Source: Shewanella decolorationis S12 (lineage in GTDB: Bacteria > Pseudomonadota > Gammaproteobacteria > Enterobacterales > Shewanellaceae). Taken from it: DNA of 64,000 nucleotides. Both the position numbers and the translations under genes were made by a program. Of the stretch, positions 42,695 through 52,407 are shown piece after piece. The notes below the pieces were generated by a model. It saw only the letters and a program-made list of their open reading frames with translations. It was not told the origin of the DNA and did not search any database. The stretch lies in assembly GCF_000485795.1 (NCBI RefSeq), contig NZ_AXZL01000050.1, positions 1 to 64,000 of the forward strand. Reading direction: 5' to 3'. How positions within the stretch are numbered: the stretch's first letter is position 1; every line of letters begins with the position of its first letter.

Positions 42695-44056
42695 GTGACA
42701 ACTGACACTATCGTGGCACAGGCCACCGCGCCCGGACGGGGCGGCGTGGGTATCATTCGTATCTCTGGTGATAAGGCAACCAATGTGGCCATGGCCGTAT
42801 TGGGTCATGTACCTAAACCCCGTTACGCCGATTACTGCGACTTTAAAAATGCTTCAGGCCAAGTGATCGACCAAGGTATCGCACTGTTTTTTAAAGGACC
42901 TAATTCATTTACCGGTGAAGATGTATTAGAGCTGCAGGGCCACGGTGGTCAAATAGTCCTCGATATGCTGATCAAGCGCGTATTAGAAGTCGAAGGCATT
43001 CGCATCGCCAAACCAGGCGAGTTTAGCGAACAAGCCTTTATGAACGACAAGCTGGACTTAACCCAGGCCGAAGCCATTGCCGACCTTATCGATGCCACCA
43101 GTGAGCAAGCCGCCAAAAGCGCGCTGCAATCACTACAGGGTGAGTTTTCGAAGGAGGTCCATGAGCTGGTGGATCAAGTCACCCATCTGCGTTTATACGT
43201 CGAAGCCGCGATTGATTTCCCCGATGAAGAAGTCGACTTTTTAAGTGACGGCAAAATTGCCAACGCGCTCTACAAAATCATCGACAAACTCAGCGCCGTC
43301 CAAGCCAGTGCCAAGCAAGGCTCTATTATCCGCGAAGGCATGAAAGTGGTGATTGCTGGTCGCCCCAATGCCGGAAAATCTAGCCTGCTTAATGCGCTCG
43401 CCGGTAAAGAGTCAGCGATAGTGACCGAAATTGCCGGCACCACCCGTGACGTATTACGCGAGCATATCCATTTAGATGGCATGCCACTGCATATTATCGA
43501 TACCGCAGGCCTGCGCGACACCACAGATACGGTTGAACAAATCGGTATCGAGCGCGCGTGGAACGAAATAAACAGCGCCGATCGGGTGTTATTTATGGTC
43601 GATGGCACCACCACGGATGCGGTCGATCCCCATGATATTTGGCCCGATTTTATCAATCGCCTGCCCGCCAATTTAGGCGTGACCGTTGTCCGCAATAAGG
43701 CCGATCTCACCGGTGAGAACCTCGCCATGACCGAAGAAAAAGGTTACAGCGTGTATCGGATCTCGGCTAAAACCGGCCTTGGCGTTGAGGAATTAAAGCA
43801 ACACCTTAAATCCTTGATGGGTTATCAGAGTAATCTCGAAGGTGGCTTTATCGCCCGTCGCCGTCACCTCGAAGCATTAGATATTGCCGCAAGCCATCTG
43901 CAACTCGGTAAAGAACAATTAGAGATTTACCTCGCAGGAGAACTGTTAGCGGAAGAACTGAGAATGGCACAATTAGCCCTGTCTGAAATCACCGGCCGCT
44001 TCACCTCAGACGATCTACTGGGCAAAATTTTCAGCTCATTCTGTATCGGGAAGTAA
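42695..44056 (+). CDS. mnmE: tRNA modification GTPase MnmE (TrmE/ThdF)
   Basis: MnmE, with MnmG encoded 10 kb away, installs cmnm5U34 in tRNA. The 453-residue protein has the N-terminal folate-binding domain, the GTPase G1 loop [17 protein letters not shown] and the C-terminal FCIGK whose cysteine is conserved. I chose the GTG at 42695, giving the family start MTTDTIVAQ; an ATG at 42683 would add four residues. The last 18 bases correspond to the attachment site of SGI1-type islands. Confidence 0.98.
   Translation: MTTDTIVAQATAPGRGGVGIIRISGDKATNVAMAVLGHVPKPRYADYCDFKNASGQVIDQGIALFFKGPNSFTGEDVLELQGHGGQIVLDMLIKRVLEVEGIRIAKPGEFSEQAFMNDKLDLTQAEAIADLIDATSEQAAKSALQSLQGEFSKEVHELVDQVTHLRLYVEAAIDFPDEEVDFLSDGKIANALYKIIDKLSAVQASAKQGSIIREGMKVVIAGRPNAGKSSLLNALAGKESAIVTEIAGTTRDVLREHIHLDGMPLHIIDTAGLRDTTDTVEQIGIERAWNEINSADRVLFMVDGTTTDAVDPHDIWPDFINRLPANLGVTVVRNKADLTGENLAMTEEKGYSVYRISAKTGLGVEELKQHLKSLMGYQSNLEGGFIARRRHLEALDIAASHLQLGKEQLEIYLAGELLAEELRMAQLALSEITGRFTSDDLLGKIFSSFCIGK
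44039..44056 (+). other. SGI1-type attB equivalent at the mnmE 3' end
   Basis: TTCTGTATCGGGAAGTAA, the last 18 bp of mnmE, is the position where SGI1-family integrative elements are known to insert. No integrase or perfect second copy is in the window. A poor partial copy (GGGAAGCAA) lies at 44125-44133. Confidence 0.5.
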
Positions 44057-44163
44057 AATAGTAAAACGTATCAAACCAAATCAAAACAACATTATGATTT
44101 TAAAATAATTTTGTTTTATTGGGTGGGAAGCAATTTGAAGGGTTTTGTCGATTCTTGCTCCGT

Positions 44164-44194
44164 ATGTGCTCCGAAGATAAATTTTGGAGCACAT
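44164..44194. repeat. Inverted repeat between mnmE and the histidine kinase gene
   Basis: ATGTGCTCC and GGAGCACAT form a 9-bp perfect stem with a 13-nt loop in an AT-rich gap between convergent genes. There is no T-run, so it may be a weak terminator or remnant junction sequence. Confidence 0.45.
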
Positions 44195-44250
44195 TTGTAA
44201 TATAAGAAAAAAACCTATTAAATAAATATATTAGTAGACAAGAATAAAGC

Positions 44251-45318
44251 CTAAACTTGTCTAATTGGCCAAAATAGAACGAATACTGTTCCTCCACGAC
44301 CCGATGGCTGGCAGACCACATGGCCGCCGTGAGCTTCAATAATAGTCTTAACCACGGCAAGACCAAGCCCGCTACCACCACTTTTTCGTGAACGAGAAGG
44401 CTCTACTCTACGAAATGCTTCGAATACGTAACTGGCGGCAGCATCAGGGATACCTGGCCCCTCATCTTCCACACTTAGATAGCAATTATCATCCGAATGA
44501 TAGAGCCGCACTGTTAACTCGCCGGGATCTGCATGCTGGCGAGCATTTTCTAGTAGTGCGATTAGCACCTGACGGATACGGATGGCATCACAGTAAACTT
44601 GAAGGCTAGAATCGAGTTCCAACTTAAGTTTGAGTCCTCTGGCATCTAAAGCCGCTGCAAAGGTCTCAATAACAGCACTAAGTTCATCCGCTAAACAAAC
44701 CTCTACACGATGTAACTCTAAGTGGCCACTGTCGTTGAGGCTAAGCACTCGTAAATCTTCTATCAGGTGATTTAGGCCTTCGACCTGCCGTAACAATCCC
44801 TCGAACAACTCACTATTAGGACTAAAAACACCTTCAGCTAAGCCCTGCAATCGACCACGCAAAATAGTGACCGGAGTGCGAAGCTCATGGGCAATGGCCG
44901 CATTCCAAAACTCCCGCTCTCGGGTCATACACTCTAATCGCTCAGCCATCGCATTAAAGTCACTGACCAGTTGCGCGGTTTCTCCCATAGTATCTTGATC
45001 CATTTTTGCGCGTGCGTTGAGTTTACCTAGAGCGACTTCGCGTAGACTATATGCCACAGAATTCAACGGATTGAGGATTCGCCGAGACAGACGAACAGCA
45101 ACAAAAAGCGACATCCCCAATGCGGCGGCAATAGTGCAAACAATCCAGATCATCTCCATCCGAGAAGGCATCCAAGTTTCAGATATGCTGCCAGGCAAGT
45201 AGGTCACCGCAATGGCATAGAAAACATAGGAACCAAATACCGACAGGAAAATAATCCCTAGCGTCATCACTGCTAAGGATTGAATGATTTGCCTGCGTAA
45301 ACCCGGTGATTGCCTCAT
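44251..45318 (-). CDS. Sensor histidine kinase, AdeS-like
   Basis: This 355-residue kinase has two membrane helices (about 13-38 and 55-77) enclosing a very short periplasmic loop, a HAMP domain, the H-box AAIAHELRTPVTIL with the phospho-accepting His at about 144, the N-box LIALLENARQHAD and the G-box DEGPGIPDA. The stretch IAHELRTPVTILRGRLQGLAEGVF resembles AdeS of Acinetobacter baumannii. It overlaps the regulator gene by 4 bases. It probably controls the divergent RND pump; the stimulus is unknown. Confidence 0.9.
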   Translation of the reverse strand: MRQSPGLRRQIIQSLAVMTLGIIFLSVFGSYVFYAIAVTYLPGSISETWMPSRMEMIWIVCTIAAALGMSLFVAVRLSRRILNPLNSVAYSLREVALGKLNARAKMDQDTMGETAQLVSDFNAMAERLECMTREREFWNAAIAHELRTPVTILRGRLQGLAEGVFSPNSELFEGLLRQVEGLNHLIEDLRVLSLNDSGHLELHRVEVCLADELSAVIETFAAALDARGLKLKLELDSSLQVYCDAIRIRQVLIALLENARQHADPGELTVRLYHSDDNCYLSVEDEGPGIPDAAASYVFEAFRRVEPSRSRKSGGSGLGLAVVKTIIEAHGGHVVCQPSGRGGTVFVLFWPIRQV

Positions 45319-46043
45319 ACTTCACCACCAAAGCGATAGCCAACTCCCCAGACGCTGAGAGGTACTCCTTGAATATTAAGTGCTTCAAGTTTTTTACGCA
45401 GCTTACTGATATGACTATCTACAGTGCGTTCCTGAGTATCCCCCTCGGGCAAGCAATTAATCAGCAGCTCCTCACGGCTAAAAACGCGTTTTGGCGCACG
45501 CATCAGACAGGCTAACAGTTTAAATTCAGTGAGAGTCAGATCGAGTATTTGCTGCTGATCGTTCAAATTCACGCTGGCCTCGTGACTGTCTAAGTCGATT
45601 TGGAACTGACCGACGCGCAATATTTGGCTATTGGTAGACGGGTTAATTCGGACACGTCGCAACACAGCCTGAACCCTCGCGACCACCTCAGCAGGATTGA
45701 AAGGTTTAACCACATAGTCATCGGCACCGAGGCGTAACCCCATTAACTTATCGATATCTTGGTCAAGCGCGGTGAGCATGATCACTGGAGTATCGCCACG
45801 GGAGCGAATTTCATTCAATACCTTCCAGCCATCGAGATTAGGCATCTGTACATCAAGCAACAACAGATCGGGCTTAAATGTATCGTGCATGGCTAATGCT
45901 TGAATACCATCCGTAGCGTGTTGAGTTCGCAGCCCACTACGCTGTAAATAGGCAATCAGGATCTCGGCAATCTCGGCTTCATCTTCGGCAATCAGTACAA
46001 GTGCCGAAGTCATCTGACTTTTTGTGGCATTGAGATTGGACAT
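45315..46043 (-). CDS. OmpR-family response regulator, AdeR-like
   Basis: This 242-residue regulator has a receiver domain (acidic E20/D21, phosphorylated Asp about D64 in LLLDVQMPNLDGW, Lys about K113) and an OmpR winged helix (ERTVDSHISKLRKKLE). The segment LTALDQDIDK...GADDYVVKPFNP is strikingly like A. baumannii AdeR. I chose the ATG at 46043 with GGAG upstream; a TTG at 46055 is in frame. It is divergent from the RND operon, the adeRS-adeABC arrangement. Confidence 0.9.
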   Translation of the reverse strand: MSNLNATKSQMTSALVLIAEDEAEIAEILIAYLQRSGLRTQHATDGIQALAMHDTFKPDLLLLDVQMPNLDGWKVLNEIRSRGDTPVIMLTALDQDIDKLMGLRLGADDYVVKPFNPAEVVARVQAVLRRVRINPSTNSQILRVGQFQIDLDSHEASVNLNDQQQILDLTLTEFKLLACLMRAPKRVFSREELLINCLPEGDTQERTVDSHISKLRKKLEALNIQGVPLSVWGVGYRFGGEV

Positions 46044-46083
46044 GAATAGCTCCAAGGCTGAAATTGAAGAACTTTATCACTCC

Positions 46084-46101
46084 CTCCACACATTCTCCAC
46101 A
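46084..46101. promoter_or_regulatory. Tandem CTCCACA repeat, candidate AdeR-type operator
   Basis: CTCCACA occurs at 46084-46090 and 46095-46101, an 11-bp period, in the gap between the divergent regulator and pump genes. OmpR-family regulators bind such direct repeats one helical turn apart, and AdeR is reported to bind a direct repeat in the adeR-adeA spacer. Confidence 0.55.
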
Positions 46102-46138
46102 AAGCCTCGAATAATTCGCAATAGCGACCCGTCATAAT

Positions 46139-46177
46139 TCAGTGAGTTCTCAGGCATTGGTAGATGTCATCAGTGAG
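46139..46177. promoter_or_regulatory. Second direct repeat TCAGTGAG near the pump promoter
   Basis: TCAGTGAG occurs at 46139-46146 and 46170-46177, 31 bp apart, about three helical turns. It lies just before the membrane fusion gene and may be a regulator site or chance. Confidence 0.25.
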
Positions 46178-46204
46178 AACGTAGCACATTGAGGAGAGTT
46201 GGTT

Positions 46205-47359
46205 ATGTTCAGCAAAAAACGGCATTTAAACTTGGTATTCCTAGTCGGAATTGCCGTAATGGGATTGATGGGTTGCGACTCAGCGGAGCAGGAGGAAAAT
46301 TCCCCCTCTCTAATTCAGGTTTCTGTCATCACACTGGATAACGAATCACTATTGGTCACTGAAGATCTACCTGGTCGCGTTGTTGCTGTTCGCAGTGCTG
46401 AGATCCGCGCGCAAGTTAGCGGCATAGTTCAACATCGTCTGTTCGAACAAGGCAGCGAGGTAACATCTGGCACAGTGCTATTCCAAATTGATCCTGCACA
46501 ATTTAAAGCCGATGTTGCTATTGCGGCGGCTGCCTTGCAGCGAGCCGAAGCCGTATTGGTTCGTTCTCGCCAGGAAACGGCACGCTTGGCTTCCCTGTTA
46601 AAAACCGAAGCGGTTAGCCAACAAATGTTTGATGATGCAATTTCCCTGCGCGATCAAGCCGCAGCAGATGTCGCCCAATCCCAAGCGACACTTACGCGGC
46701 GCCAGTTAGATTTAGAATTTGCCAGCGTTAAAGCCCCTATATCAGGGAAAATTGATCAAGCCTTAGTGAGTGAAGGAGCCTTAGTTTCACCGACTGATAC
46801 CACCCCAATGGCGAGGATCCAACAAATTGACCAAGTGTATGTAGATGTTCGTCTGCCTGCATCAATGTTAGACAGCATGCGTCAGCAAGCAAACGAAGCT
46901 ACCCCTGAGTTAAGAGTAGAGATCCTAAGCAGCAGCGGTGAGCCTCTTGGTATGAAAGGTCATATCTTATTTTCGGGCTCCGAGGTGGATATAGGTACTG
47001 GCGATGTACTGCTGCGTGTACTCGTTGATAATCCACAACATCGGCTATTGCCCGGTCTTTTTGTAAAAGCTCGGATCCCAAAGGCTTACTATCCTTCCAC
47101 TCTGAGAGTGCCACAACAGACGGTCACTCGTAAGGCGGGTCAACCCCAAGTGTGGGTACTTAATGCGGAGGGCAAGGTACAGCCTATGGCAATTAATGTC
47201 GATGAGCTAGTGGCTGGCCGCTACCGCGTGATATCAGGACTATCTGCTGGCCAGCAGATAGTCGTTGAAGGCATCGAACGCCTAAGTCCTGATGCGCAGG
47301 TTCATGCTCGGCCTTGGCAACCCACCGTAGAGCAGCAACTAAGTGCCGATGTGCGCTGA
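46205..47359 (+). CDS. RND efflux periplasmic adaptor (AdeA/AcrA-like lipoprotein)
   Basis: This 384-residue membrane fusion protein begins with a lipoprotein signal (MGLMGC, lipidated Cys at about 24). It has the lipoyl half-motifs (VRSAEIRAQVSGIVQHRLFEQGSEV and FASVKAPISGKIDQALV), a helical hairpin (about 95-160) and the beta-barrel/membrane-proximal domains. It bridges the RND pump and an outer-membrane channel. The ATG at 46205 follows GAGGAGAG; a TTG at 46199 is less likely. It is 14 bp upstream of the pump gene. Confidence 0.92.
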   Translation: MFSKKRHLNLVFLVGIAVMGLMGCDSAEQEENSPSLIQVSVITLDNESLLVTEDLPGRVVAVRSAEIRAQVSGIVQHRLFEQGSEVTSGTVLFQIDPAQFKADVAIAAAALQRAEAVLVRSRQETARLASLLKTEAVSQQMFDDAISLRDQAAADVAQSQATLTRRQLDLEFASVKAPISGKIDQALVSEGALVSPTDTTPMARIQQIDQVYVDVRLPASMLDSMRQQANEATPELRVEILSSSGEPLGMKGHILFSGSEVDIGTGDVLLRVLVDNPQHRLLPGLFVKARIPKAYYPSTLRVPQQTVTRKAGQPQVWVLNAEGKVQPMAINVDELVAGRYRVISGLSAGQQIVVEGIERLSPDAQVHARPWQPTVEQQLSADVR

Positions 47360-47373
47360 TTTGGAGACACACC

Positions 47374-50300
47374 ATGCCACAGTTTTTTATTAACCGCCCA
47401 GTATTTGCATGGGTGATAGCCCTCTTTATCGTACTGATTGGTGTCATCTCGATTCCGCAATTACCTATCTCTCGCTACCCTTCGGTTGCCCCCGTGTCCG
47501 TGAGCATTTATGCCGCTTATCCAGGCGCCACGCCACAGACACTTAATGACTCTGTGATAAGCCTTGTCGAGCGTGAACTATCGGGGGTAAAAAACCTACT
47601 GTACTTTGAATCATCAGTTGACAGCTCAGGAAGTGCACAAATTACCGCCACCTTCAAACCGGGCACAGATGCGGAACTTGCCCAAGTTGATGTGCAAAAT
47701 CGCATTAAGACAGTCGAACCACGCTTACCTCAAGTAGTACGGCAGAGCGGTCTGCAGGTTGAGTCGGCGGCATCGAGCTTTCTGATGATGATTGGCATGA
47801 CGTCACCTAATGGTCAATTTGACGAAGTCGCGCTAAACGACTATTTGGCGCGAAATGTTGTTGAGGAACTACGTCGAATCAACGGTGTAGGACGAGTGCA
47901 ATTATTTGGTGCAGAGCAAGCCATGCGTGTCTGGGTTGACCCCAATAAACTCACCGCCTATGGCCTGACAATGAACGATCTCGCTCTGGCGATTGAACAG
48001 CAGAACGCACAAATCGCCCCTGGCCGACTCGGTGATGAACCAGCCTTGTCAGGACAACGCCTAACAGTCCCATTGACCGTACAAGGACAACTGACCACAC
48101 CCGAGGAGTTCGCCGCAATTGTCCTACGTTCCAGTGTCGATGGCGCCAAATTGGTGTTGGCTGATGTGGCTAGAGTTGAGCTGGGCGCTCAGTCCTATGG
48201 TTTTTCGAACCGTGAGAATGGCGTAACGGCAACCAGTGCCGCAATTCAACTATCCCCAGGCGCCAACGCCGTTCGCACCGCTTCAGCAGTGCGAGAAAGC
48301 TTAGCCGAACTAGCAACCAGCATGCCCTCAGGCATGAGCTATTCGGTGCCCTTCGACACCGCGCCCTTCGTCAAAGTGTCTATCGAAAAAGTAATCTATA
48401 CCCTGTTTGAAGCTATGGTCTTAGTGTTTCTGGTCATGTTCCTGTTCTTGCAGAAGCTGCGCTACACGCTAATTCCAGCCATCGTTGCTCCCATCGCATT
48501 GCTCGGAACCTTTGCCGTAATGTTGCTGGCGGGTTTTTCAATAAATTCGCTGACTATGTTTGGCATGGTATTGGCCATTGGCATTATTGTTGACGACGCT
48601 ATTGTAGTGGTTGAAAACGTGGAACGGCTGATGGCGACCCAAGGATTATCCCCCAAAGAAGCAACCTCACGGGCGATGAAGGAAATTACCGGTGCGGTAA
48701 TTGGTATAACCTTAGTACTAACGGCGGTGTTTATTCCCATGGCCTTTGGTAGCGGATCGGTGGGTGTTATCTACCAACAATTTAGTTTGTCTATGGCGGT
48801 GTCAATCCTAATTTCGGCCTTCCTCGCCCTGTCTTTAACTCCAGCCCTATGTTCAACACTACTGCGTCCGGTCAGTGCAGATCACCAACACAAAAGCGGA
48901 TTTTTTGGTGCTTTTAACCGCGCCTTCGAACGCTTGACGGATCGTTACAGTGCACGGTTAGTATACTTGGTAGGGCGTAGTGGGCGGATGATGGCGGCAT
49001 TTGCAGTGATCTGCGCTGTACTCGTATTAGCGGTTAAGGAATTACCTTCGTCCTTCCTACCCGACGAAGATCAAGGCTACTTCATGACCTCCATCCAATT
49101 ACCCACAGGCGCAACGAGCGAACGTACACTGGAAGTGGTTAAAAAATATGAAGCGCACGTTGCTACTCGCCCAGCATTGGATGCCAACATGGTAGTACAG
49201 GGCTTTAGCTTTGCAGGCTCAGGCCCAAACGCCGCCATGGCTTTCACTATGCTCAAAGATTGGGATAAACGTAATGGTGCCACTGCGGCAGAGGAAGCAG
49301 AACTTGCACAACAAGCTATGGCAGATAACGTCGAAGGCACTGTCATGAGCCTGATGCCACCTGCCATCGACGAGCTGGGGACTTCATCAGGCTTCACTCT
49401 ATACCTGCAAGATAGAGCCAACCGTGGTGAAACGGCGTTACTTGCTGCACAGGCGCAACTGCTCGAGTTAGCGGCTCAAAGCAAGGTGGTTAGCAATGTC
49501 TACCCAGATGGTTTACCGCCCGGTGAAAGCATTAACCTAGATATCAATCGACTAAAAGCCGAGGCTATGGGTCTGTCTTTCGCAGCGGTAAGCAGCACGC
49601 TTTCGGCGGCAATGGGATCTATGTATGTCAATGATTTTCCAAATAATGGACGTATGCAGCAGGTCATTCTGCAAGCGGAAGCATCTGCACGTATGCAGCT
49701 AGATGACGTACTAAGCCTGCGGGTACGTAATTCTAGCGGTGGCATGGTACCACTGCGAGAAGTCGTGACACCCAAATGGAGTGAATCGCCACAACAAATG
49801 ATGCGCTTTCAAGGCTTTCCGGCAGTGCGAATTTCGGGAGGTGCTGCGCCAGGCATTTCCAGCGGAGCCTCCATGGCAGAAATGGAACGCCTAGTGGCAC
49901 AGTTACCACCAGGCTATGCGATAGCGTGGACAGGGGCATCATTACAGGAGCGCCAATCGGCTGCACAGGCGCCGCTGCTGATGCTGTTATCTGCGCTTGT
50001 TGTATTTTTGGTTCTTGCTGCACTGTACGAGAGCTGGTCGATTCCGCTATCGGTAATGCTGGTAGTACCGCTGGGACTCATAGGAGCCGTGGCAGCGGTT
50101 ATGCTACGAGGCATGCCTAATGACGTGTTTTTCAAGGTGGGGATGATTACCATCATTGGCTTATCGGCGAAAAACGCCATACTTATCGTCGAATTTGCCC
50201 GCCAATTACACGCCGAGGGACACAGTTTGGTCGATGCAGCAGTAACCGCTGCACAGCTGCGTCTGCGTCCAATCTTGATGACTTCGCTAGCTTTCACCCT

Positions 50301-50505
50301 TGGCGTCGTCCCATTGATGCTTGCAAGCGGCGCGAGTGCAGAAACTCAACACGCTATCGGCACCGGCGTTTTCGGCGGTATGCTTAGCGGAACCATACTA
50401 GCAATATTCTTTGTTCCAATCTTTTTTGTCTTTGTCATCGGCGGCCAAGAACGTTTTTATATCTGGCTAAGTCGACGTAAGACGACCAAAACAGCCAAAG
50501 GGTAA
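47374..50505 (+). CDS. RND multidrug efflux transporter (AdeB/AcrB-like, HAE1)
   Basis: This 1043-residue HAE1-family pump starts MPQFFINRPVFAWVIALFIV and has twelve membrane helices with two large periplasmic loops. The proton-relay residues are present: the Asp pair in TM4 (GIIVDDAIVVVENV) and the Lys in TM10 (GLSAKNAILIVEF). I chose the ATG at 47374 with GGAGAC upstream, not the frame opening at 47314. No outer-membrane factor gene follows, so TolC or another channel would be borrowed. Substrates are probably amphiphilic drugs, by similarity only. Confidence 0.94.
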   Translation: MPQFFINRPVFAWVIALFIVLIGVISIPQLPISRYPSVAPVSVSIYAAYPGATPQTLNDSVISLVERELSGVKNLLYFESSVDSSGSAQITATFKPGTDAELAQVDVQNRIKTVEPRLPQVVRQSGLQVESAASSFLMMIGMTSPNGQFDEVALNDYLARNVVEELRRINGVGRVQLFGAEQAMRVWVDPNKLTAYGLTMNDLALAIEQQNAQIAPGRLGDEPALSGQRLTVPLTVQGQLTTPEEFAAIVLRSSVDGAKLVLADVARVELGAQSYGFSNRENGVTATSAAIQLSPGANAVRTASAVRESLAELATSMPSGMSYSVPFDTAPFVKVSIEKVIYTLFEAMVLVFLVMFLFLQKLRYTLIPAIVAPIALLGTFAVMLLAGFSINSLTMFGMVLAIGIIVDDAIVVVENVERLMATQGLSPKEATSRAMKEITGAVIGITLVLTAVFIPMAFGSGSVGVIYQQFSLSMAVSILISAFLALSLTPALCSTLLRPVSADHQHKSGFFGAFNRAFERLTDRYSARLVYLVGRSGRMMAAFAVICAVLVLAVKELPSSFLPDEDQGYFMTSIQLPTGATSERTLEVVKKYEAHVATRPALDANMVVQGFSFAGSGPNAAMAFTMLKDWDKRNGATAAEEAELAQQAMADNVEGTVMSLMPPAIDELGTSSGFTLYLQDRANRGETALLAAQAQLLELAAQSKVVSNVYPDGLPPGESINLDINRLKAEAMGLSFAAVSSTLSAAMGSMYVNDFPNNGRMQQVILQAEASARMQLDDVLSLRVRNSSGGMVPLREVVTPKWSESPQQMMRFQGFPAVRISGGAAPGISSGASMAEMERLVAQLPPGYAIAWTGASLQERQSAAQAPLLMLLSALVVFLVLAALYESWSIPLSVMLVVPLGLIGAVAAVMLRGMPNDVFFKVGMITIIGLSAKNAILIVEFARQLHAEGHSLVDAAVTAAQLRLRPILMTSLAFTLGVVPLMLASGASAETQHAIGTGVFGGMLSGTILAIFFVPIFFVFVIGGQERFYIWLSRRKTTKTAKG

Positions 50506-50616
50506 ACGCAATGACATTTATAAAAGTACAACTATCTAACGTCTCTTTGGTTCAGTAACAGCCTTCGCAAATAGGCTCAACTCCTGCTTCTTGAAAATTC
50601 AATAAGTATTAAAATA

Positions 50617-50653
50617 ATCAGCCCCTTGTTTTTAAATCAAGGGGCTGATTTTT
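50617..50653. terminator. Bidirectional terminator RND pump / POT transporter
   Basis: A 12-bp stem (ATCAGCCCCTTG with CAAGGGGCTGAT) with A/T runs on both sides lies between convergent genes. Confidence 0.9.
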
Positions 50654-50682
50654 ATCGCTAATTATTCAAAAGGCTTAGAGCA

Positions 50683-52230
50683 TCATACCTGACGGTAGTG
50701 ATCCTGCATTTGATAGGACCTAGCATAGAGCGCGAAGATGACCGCCGCCAAGATCGCAAATCCCGCGAAGAAGAACATTTGGAATGCCGTCACACTCATC
50801 CCGGTTTGGACGATTTGTTCCGTCACCGCAGGGCTTTTTACGCTCACATTGGCGAGTAATACCCAAAGGTTACCGACGGTAACCGATAAGGTCCAAAAAC
50901 TCATAATCGTACCCTTCATCGCCTTAGGTGCTTGGCTGTAGGCAAATTCTAAACCCGTCGCCGAAACTAATACTTCACCAAAAGTCAGTAAGGCATAAGG
51001 TAAGATCTGCCAGAAGATAGACAACGCCGAGCCACCGTCCATCATCAACTGAATCGTCCCAACCACAATCCAGCTTAAGCCAGTTATCGCGATCCCCGCC
51101 CCCATTTTACGCAGCGCAGTTAATTTAACGCCCATACGCTCAATAGCAGGATATAACACGAAGTTATTGAATGGGATCAACAGCATCACTAGCAGCGGGT
51201 TTAATGCCTGCATCATCGCAGGTTCAAACCATGAAGGTTTGACCATATCGTTAGCCTGCAAAATCCAAGTCGACGCCTTTTGATCGAATAAGGACCAAAA
51301 TGGCGTCACTAAGGCGAACAACACTAAAATACGCAGCACAGAACGTACGCCATCCACGGCCGCATCAGGGTGAACTCCCCTAGCGCGCTCAAGCTGCAAT
51401 GAAGCCCCAATGCCAACAAATCCCATCAGCAGCACCATAGCGCTACATAAACCAGCCACAATCCCCAAGGTCGGAATATTCACCAGCGCATAAGCCGCTG
51501 AAACACCACCAATTAAGGCTAACACTAAACCGATATTAGCTTTGCCTTCGAGCTTAGTAAGCAAAGCGCTGCGGATCACAGGTAAAAATCCATGGGGATC
51601 CTTAGGCTCTGGCGGCATATGCACATAACGTTTGCGGCCTAACCAGAAAAATACCGTGGCGATAAACATCAACACACCGGGGATCCCGAAAGCCACTGCC
51701 GCGCCAAAATTTTTGAGTAACAATGGCATAGATAAGGATGCGAAGAAGGAACCGAAGTTGATCGTAAAATAGAACATATCGAAGGCTTTTTGCGCCAAAG
51801 ACTTGTTGCTCTGATCAAACTGATCGCCCATAAACGAAGAAACTAAAGGCTTAATCCCGCCCGAACCTAAGGCAATTAAAAATAAGCCGGTGTAAAAGCC
51901 TTGCACACTGTGTTCAAAAATAGCCAAGAACGCATGGCCCACACAGTAAAGTAAGCTTAACCACAGAATAGTGTTGTACTTACCAAAGAATCTATCTGCA
52001 ATCCAACCACCGAGTAAGGGGAAAAAATACACCCCAATCACGAACGAGTGGAACACATCCTTGGCCACAGCTCCACGAAGATCTTCGGGAATAGAGAGCA
52101 AAAGTGCCGTCATCAAGAATGGTGTTAGAATGTTGCGCATGCCATAAAAACTGAAACGCTCACACGCTTCACTGGCAATAATATAGGGTATTTGGCGTGG
52201 CCACTTTGGCGCATCAGCAGGAGTAGTCAT
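50683..52230 (-). CDS. POT family proton-dependent oligopeptide transporter
   Basis: This 515-residue MFS-type carrier imports di- and tripeptides with protons. The ExxER motif of the POT family lies in EACERFSFYGMRNILTPFL near the N-terminus, and the signature in DMFYFTINFGSFFASL at about residues 150-170. About 13-14 membrane helices are visible. The start ATG follows AGGATAAC. It is divergent from mioC and convergent with the RND pump. It resembles the Dtp proteins, but I cannot assign dtpA, B, C or D. Confidence 0.92.
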   Translation of the reverse strand: MTTPADAPKWPRQIPYIIASEACERFSFYGMRNILTPFLMTALLLSIPEDLRGAVAKDVFHSFVIGVYFFPLLGGWIADRFFGKYNTILWLSLLYCVGHAFLAIFEHSVQGFYTGLFLIALGSGGIKPLVSSFMGDQFDQSNKSLAQKAFDMFYFTINFGSFFASLSMPLLLKNFGAAVAFGIPGVLMFIATVFFWLGRKRYVHMPPEPKDPHGFLPVIRSALLTKLEGKANIGLVLALIGGVSAAYALVNIPTLGIVAGLCSAMVLLMGFVGIGASLQLERARGVHPDAAVDGVRSVLRILVLFALVTPFWSLFDQKASTWILQANDMVKPSWFEPAMMQALNPLLVMLLIPFNNFVLYPAIERMGVKLTALRKMGAGIAITGLSWIVVGTIQLMMDGGSALSIFWQILPYALLTFGEVLVSATGLEFAYSQAPKAMKGTIMSFWTLSVTVGNLWVLLANVSVKSPAVTEQIVQTGMSVTAFQMFFFAGFAILAAVIFALYARSYQMQDHYRQV

Positions 52231-52407
52231 CAGTTATCCTATTATAATTGTTATAAAAACCTTACGGCCTATGTATAAAACAAGGATTGCAGCCAAGGAT
52301 ACTAGCAGACTGCAAATCAATAGTGAGTAAATTTATATAGCAAAACACTGTAAGTAGATGTAAGCCCCAAAAATGATAGAAATTAACGACCACAGAGAGC
52401 AGTAACA

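Noticed and set aside
44100..44381. 93-codon minus-strand frame after the histidine kinase gene
   Set aside because: It overlaps the kinase C-terminus in another frame and its tail is low-complexity AT-rich sequence.
44057..50680. Intact genomic island with integrase in the efflux locus
   Set aside because: No integrase, excisionase or second att copy was found; only five genes are present, so I report an insertion of unknown mechanism instead.
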